NCBI RefSeq assembly: GCF_900100705.1
Contig: NZ_FNCH01000002.1
Span: forward strand, 310,001 to 374,000
Direction of reading: 5' to 3'
Source: Pedobacter terrae
Lineage (GTDB): Bacteria; Bacteroidota; Bacteroidia; Sphingobacteriales; Sphingobacteriaceae
DNA length: 64,000 bases
Positions within the stretch are counted from its first letter, which is position 1, and every line of letters starts with the position of its first letter. Both the position numbers and the translations under genes were made by a program. Below the pieces are notes generated by a model, which was given only the letters and a program-made list of their open reading frames with translations, had not been told where the DNA came from and did no database searches. This document shows, one piece after another, positions 62,768-64,000 of this stretch.

Positions 62768-63165
62768 TAAGGTTTCAATTTATCGATCATTTCTTGTAGT
62801 TTTTCATTATAGCGAGGGTATTCCTCTCGTTCAACACCTAACAAATCCTGAATTACCGGTCTCACATTTTTCTATACCCGGGATCACTCGCAATTTCCCT
62901 ATCTGTCCGTAGAGTTAAGCATAGCGACTCTACGGATTATGGTATAATTTTAAGCTTCTATTTCTCCTATGCACGTAGTCTCTTTATACTCAAACTAAGG
63001 CTCAAGAATACGGACAGATGGTATAGGGTTAAGCTGGTATCGCCTTTAATGTCTATTGGATCTTTCTTATCCTTGGTGATTTCAATAAATCTTTTTACCC
63101 GGTGATAAGCTTCTAGGTATTCAGTGTTGGTAGTTGATTTCCCATAATGCAATATATAAAAAGCA
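62767..63165 (-). pseudogene. Toxin-like gene split by repeat copy C and a frameshift
   Basis: The C-terminal piece (62767-62896) reads TDREIASDPGYRK, then after a one-base shift in an A5 run (near 62866-62870) KNVRPVIQDLLGVEREEYPR and YNEKLQEMIDKLKP, and stops in the start codon of the membrane immunity gene. On the far side of repeat copy C an open frame reads YGKSTTNTEYLEAYHRVKRF, IEITKDKKDPIDIKGDTS and runs into the repeat. I interpret both as parts of one gene. That they belong together is inferred. Confidence 0.45.
62897..63028. repeat. Repeat copy C with clear terminal inverted repeats
   Basis: About 132 bp. ATCTGTCCGTA (62901-62911) and TACGGACAGAT (63009-63019) are exact inverted repeats near the ends, flanked by CCCT and AGGG. 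Inside, CCGTAGAGT/ACTCTACGG forms a perfect 9-bp hairpin. It aligns to copies A and B, and no ORF is encoded. This is the structure of a MITE or REP-like non-autonomous element. Confidence 0.75.
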
Positions 63166-63193
63166 ATAAAAAAGCCATCTGGTGGGGTGGCTT
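63166..63193 (-). terminator. Intrinsic terminator of the MazF/PemK-like gene
   Basis: AAGCCA (63172-63177) pairs with TGGCTT (63188-63193), the latter overlapping the stop codon. On the minus strand TTTTTTATTG follows the stem. Confidence 0.75.
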
Positions 63194-63533
63194 AAATTAT
63201 ATCAATATCATTTCTTATTGCATCTATTTCATCCATAATTTCTGACGGACATCTGCCCTCAAGTCGGATAATGAATTTTTTATGAAGTGGAATTTCATGT
63301 TCAACTCTTAAATAGGTTTCTTTTGTCAACCTCATCATTTTAAAAGCTTTACTGCCAGGCTTGATGCATATTTCCTTTTCATGAGATCTTTCAGTTCCGG
63401 TACATTTTATGACTATACATTCATTATCAACTTCATCCTCAACAACGACTGCGGATCTAACGCTAGTTCGCATTGGATCTTCTTCGTATGGGTAATAAAC
63501 TTTGACTACATCTCCCCGCTTATAGAATGCCAT
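63192..63533 (-). CDS. PemK/MazF-like toxin-fold protein
   Basis: 113 aa. The beginning KRGDVVKVYYPYEEDP followed by SVRSAVVVEDE matches the GDVVxVxxP...RPAVVV signature of the PemK/MazF fold, mRNA interferases of toxin-antitoxin modules, although the family's conserved Pro in RPAVV is Ser here. Later parts EHEIPLHKKFIIRLEG fit the fold. The gene overlaps the upstream partner by 14 bp. The altered signature and longer C-terminus suggest a diverged member whose RNase activity is uncertain. Confidence 0.65.
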   Translation of the reverse strand: MAFYKRGDVVKVYYPYEEDPMRTSVRSAVVVEDEVDNECIVIKCTGTERSHEKEICIKPGSKAFKMMRLTKETYLRVEHEIPLHKKFIIRLEGRCPSEIMDEIDAIRNDIDII

Positions 63534-63960
63534 GCTTAACTGTTTCTTTAGAGTTAAAGTTGACTCTATCTTCCTGTTTCCAGTCAGATAGATCTACACT
63601 CTTATAACAGTCAATTAATTCTTTGAATAATTCCTTGTTAGTTGCAGGATCTATTGTGTTAGGATATACGAGAGAGGTAATTTTTTCAGATGAATATTTT
63701 AATTCAGCATGCAGCTTTTCGATTTGGTTAATGACCAAATTCAAGAAGAAAGATTTGTCTGATTTTTTTTTAAGAGTTTTTGCCAATGGAAGGACTGTAT
63801 CAGAATAATCTTCATACATATGTAGAAAATCTAATTCTAGCTCCATCTTATCTCTTTCTTCAAATTTTTCAAGATCGACTAATAAAGATTTTACAGTCCT
63901 ATTTAAGTCAGATCTTTGAAGTCTTAATTGAATAGAAAATTTTCCTAAAATAAATGGCAT
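63520..63960 (-). CDS. Partner gene upstream of the PemK/MazF-like gene, possibly cut by the window edge
   Basis: 146 aa from ATG 63960, helical and acidic: LVDLEKFEERDKMELELDFL, FLNLVINQIEKLHAELKYSS, YPNTIDPATNKELFKELIDC. It overlaps the MazF/PemK-like start by 14 bp, the arrangement of an antitoxin or accessory gene. The frame has no stop back to the edge of the window; the extra codons read TKLYFGLVGYKIA, so the true start may lie beyond 64000. The family is not recognised, and the antitoxin role is inferred. Confidence 0.5.
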   Translation of the reverse strand: MPFILGKFSIQLRLQRSDLNRTVKSLLVDLEKFEERDKMELELDFLHMYEDYSDTVLPLAKTLKKKSDKSFFLNLVINQIEKLHAELKYSSEKITSLVYPNTIDPATNKELFKELIDCYKSVDLSDWKQEDRVNFNSKETVKHGIL

Positions 63961-64000
63961 AGCAATTTTATATCCAACAAGACCAAAGTACAGCTTTGTT

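Noticed and set aside
62967..63152. Intact 61-aa minus-strand gene
   Set aside because: Its last third is the end of repeat copy C, so it is better read as a gene fragment running into the repeat.
1..64000. CRISPR array, tRNA, rRNA
   Set aside because: No regularly spaced direct repeats with unique spacers and no recognisable tRNA cloverleaf or rRNA sequence were found by reading. A covariance-model scan was not possible here.

Overview
The window looks like chromosomal DNA of a Bacteroidota bacterium of the Sphingobacteriaceae, most like Pedobacter. Support comes from two SusC/SusD systems, LytTR two-component pairs, TAnnTTTG-type promoter boxes, lipoproteins with SCKK lipoboxes, weak Shine-Dalgarno use, and REP-like intergenic repeats of a kind common in this family. 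No rRNA, tRNA, CRISPR array or intact transposase was seen.

Layout. 0-11 kb is mostly housekeeping: aroA and aroC, a LytTR regulator meeting a TPR histidine kinase tail to tail, a fused 2-oxoacid dehydrogenase E1, a DUF1573 protein and a class I aminotransferase. 11-22.4 kb is an accessory uptake locus: an RteC-family protein, a small protein resembling the RNA polymerase alpha C-terminal domain, a Crp-like regulator, a MauE-like membrane protein and a DUF6520-like peptide. These face a translationally coupled TlpA/DUF3738-like-SusC-SusD operon with an attenuator-like palindrome in its leader. It is followed by 760 bp without a gene that holds a strongly nested inverted-repeat element.

23.3-30.1 kb is a complete ebo cluster (eboA-F) led by a TMEM220-like gene, with REP-like repeats on both sides. 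30.6-42.5 kb holds regulators, transporters and stress genes: LysR, GNAT, EamA, a YcaQ-like protein, a chloroperoxidase-like hydrolase, a DsbA-like protein, a secreted M17 N-terminal domain, an ABM protein, an Old Yellow Enzyme, a hybrid kinase with a LytTR regulator, and Dps. It also contains two unlisted tandem 33-residue membrane peptides.

42.6-58.5 kb is an alpha-mannan utilization locus. A divergent GntR/UTRA regulator faces an operon of mannose-6-phosphate isomerase (with a kinase-like N-terminal domain), a sugar MFS transporter, SusC, SusD, SusE, GH76, GH92, GH76 and a wrecked ROK sugar kinase. The GH92 enzyme has Gln where the family's catalytic acid Glu is expected, which suggests mannosyl-1-phosphate linkages as substrate. 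Imported mannose would need a kinase encoded elsewhere.

58.5-64 kb is a decaying accessory region: orphan toxin tails beside immunity-like genes, a MazF/PemK-like protein with a partner, and three copies of a palindromic repeat of about 135 bp, one of which appears to split a gene.
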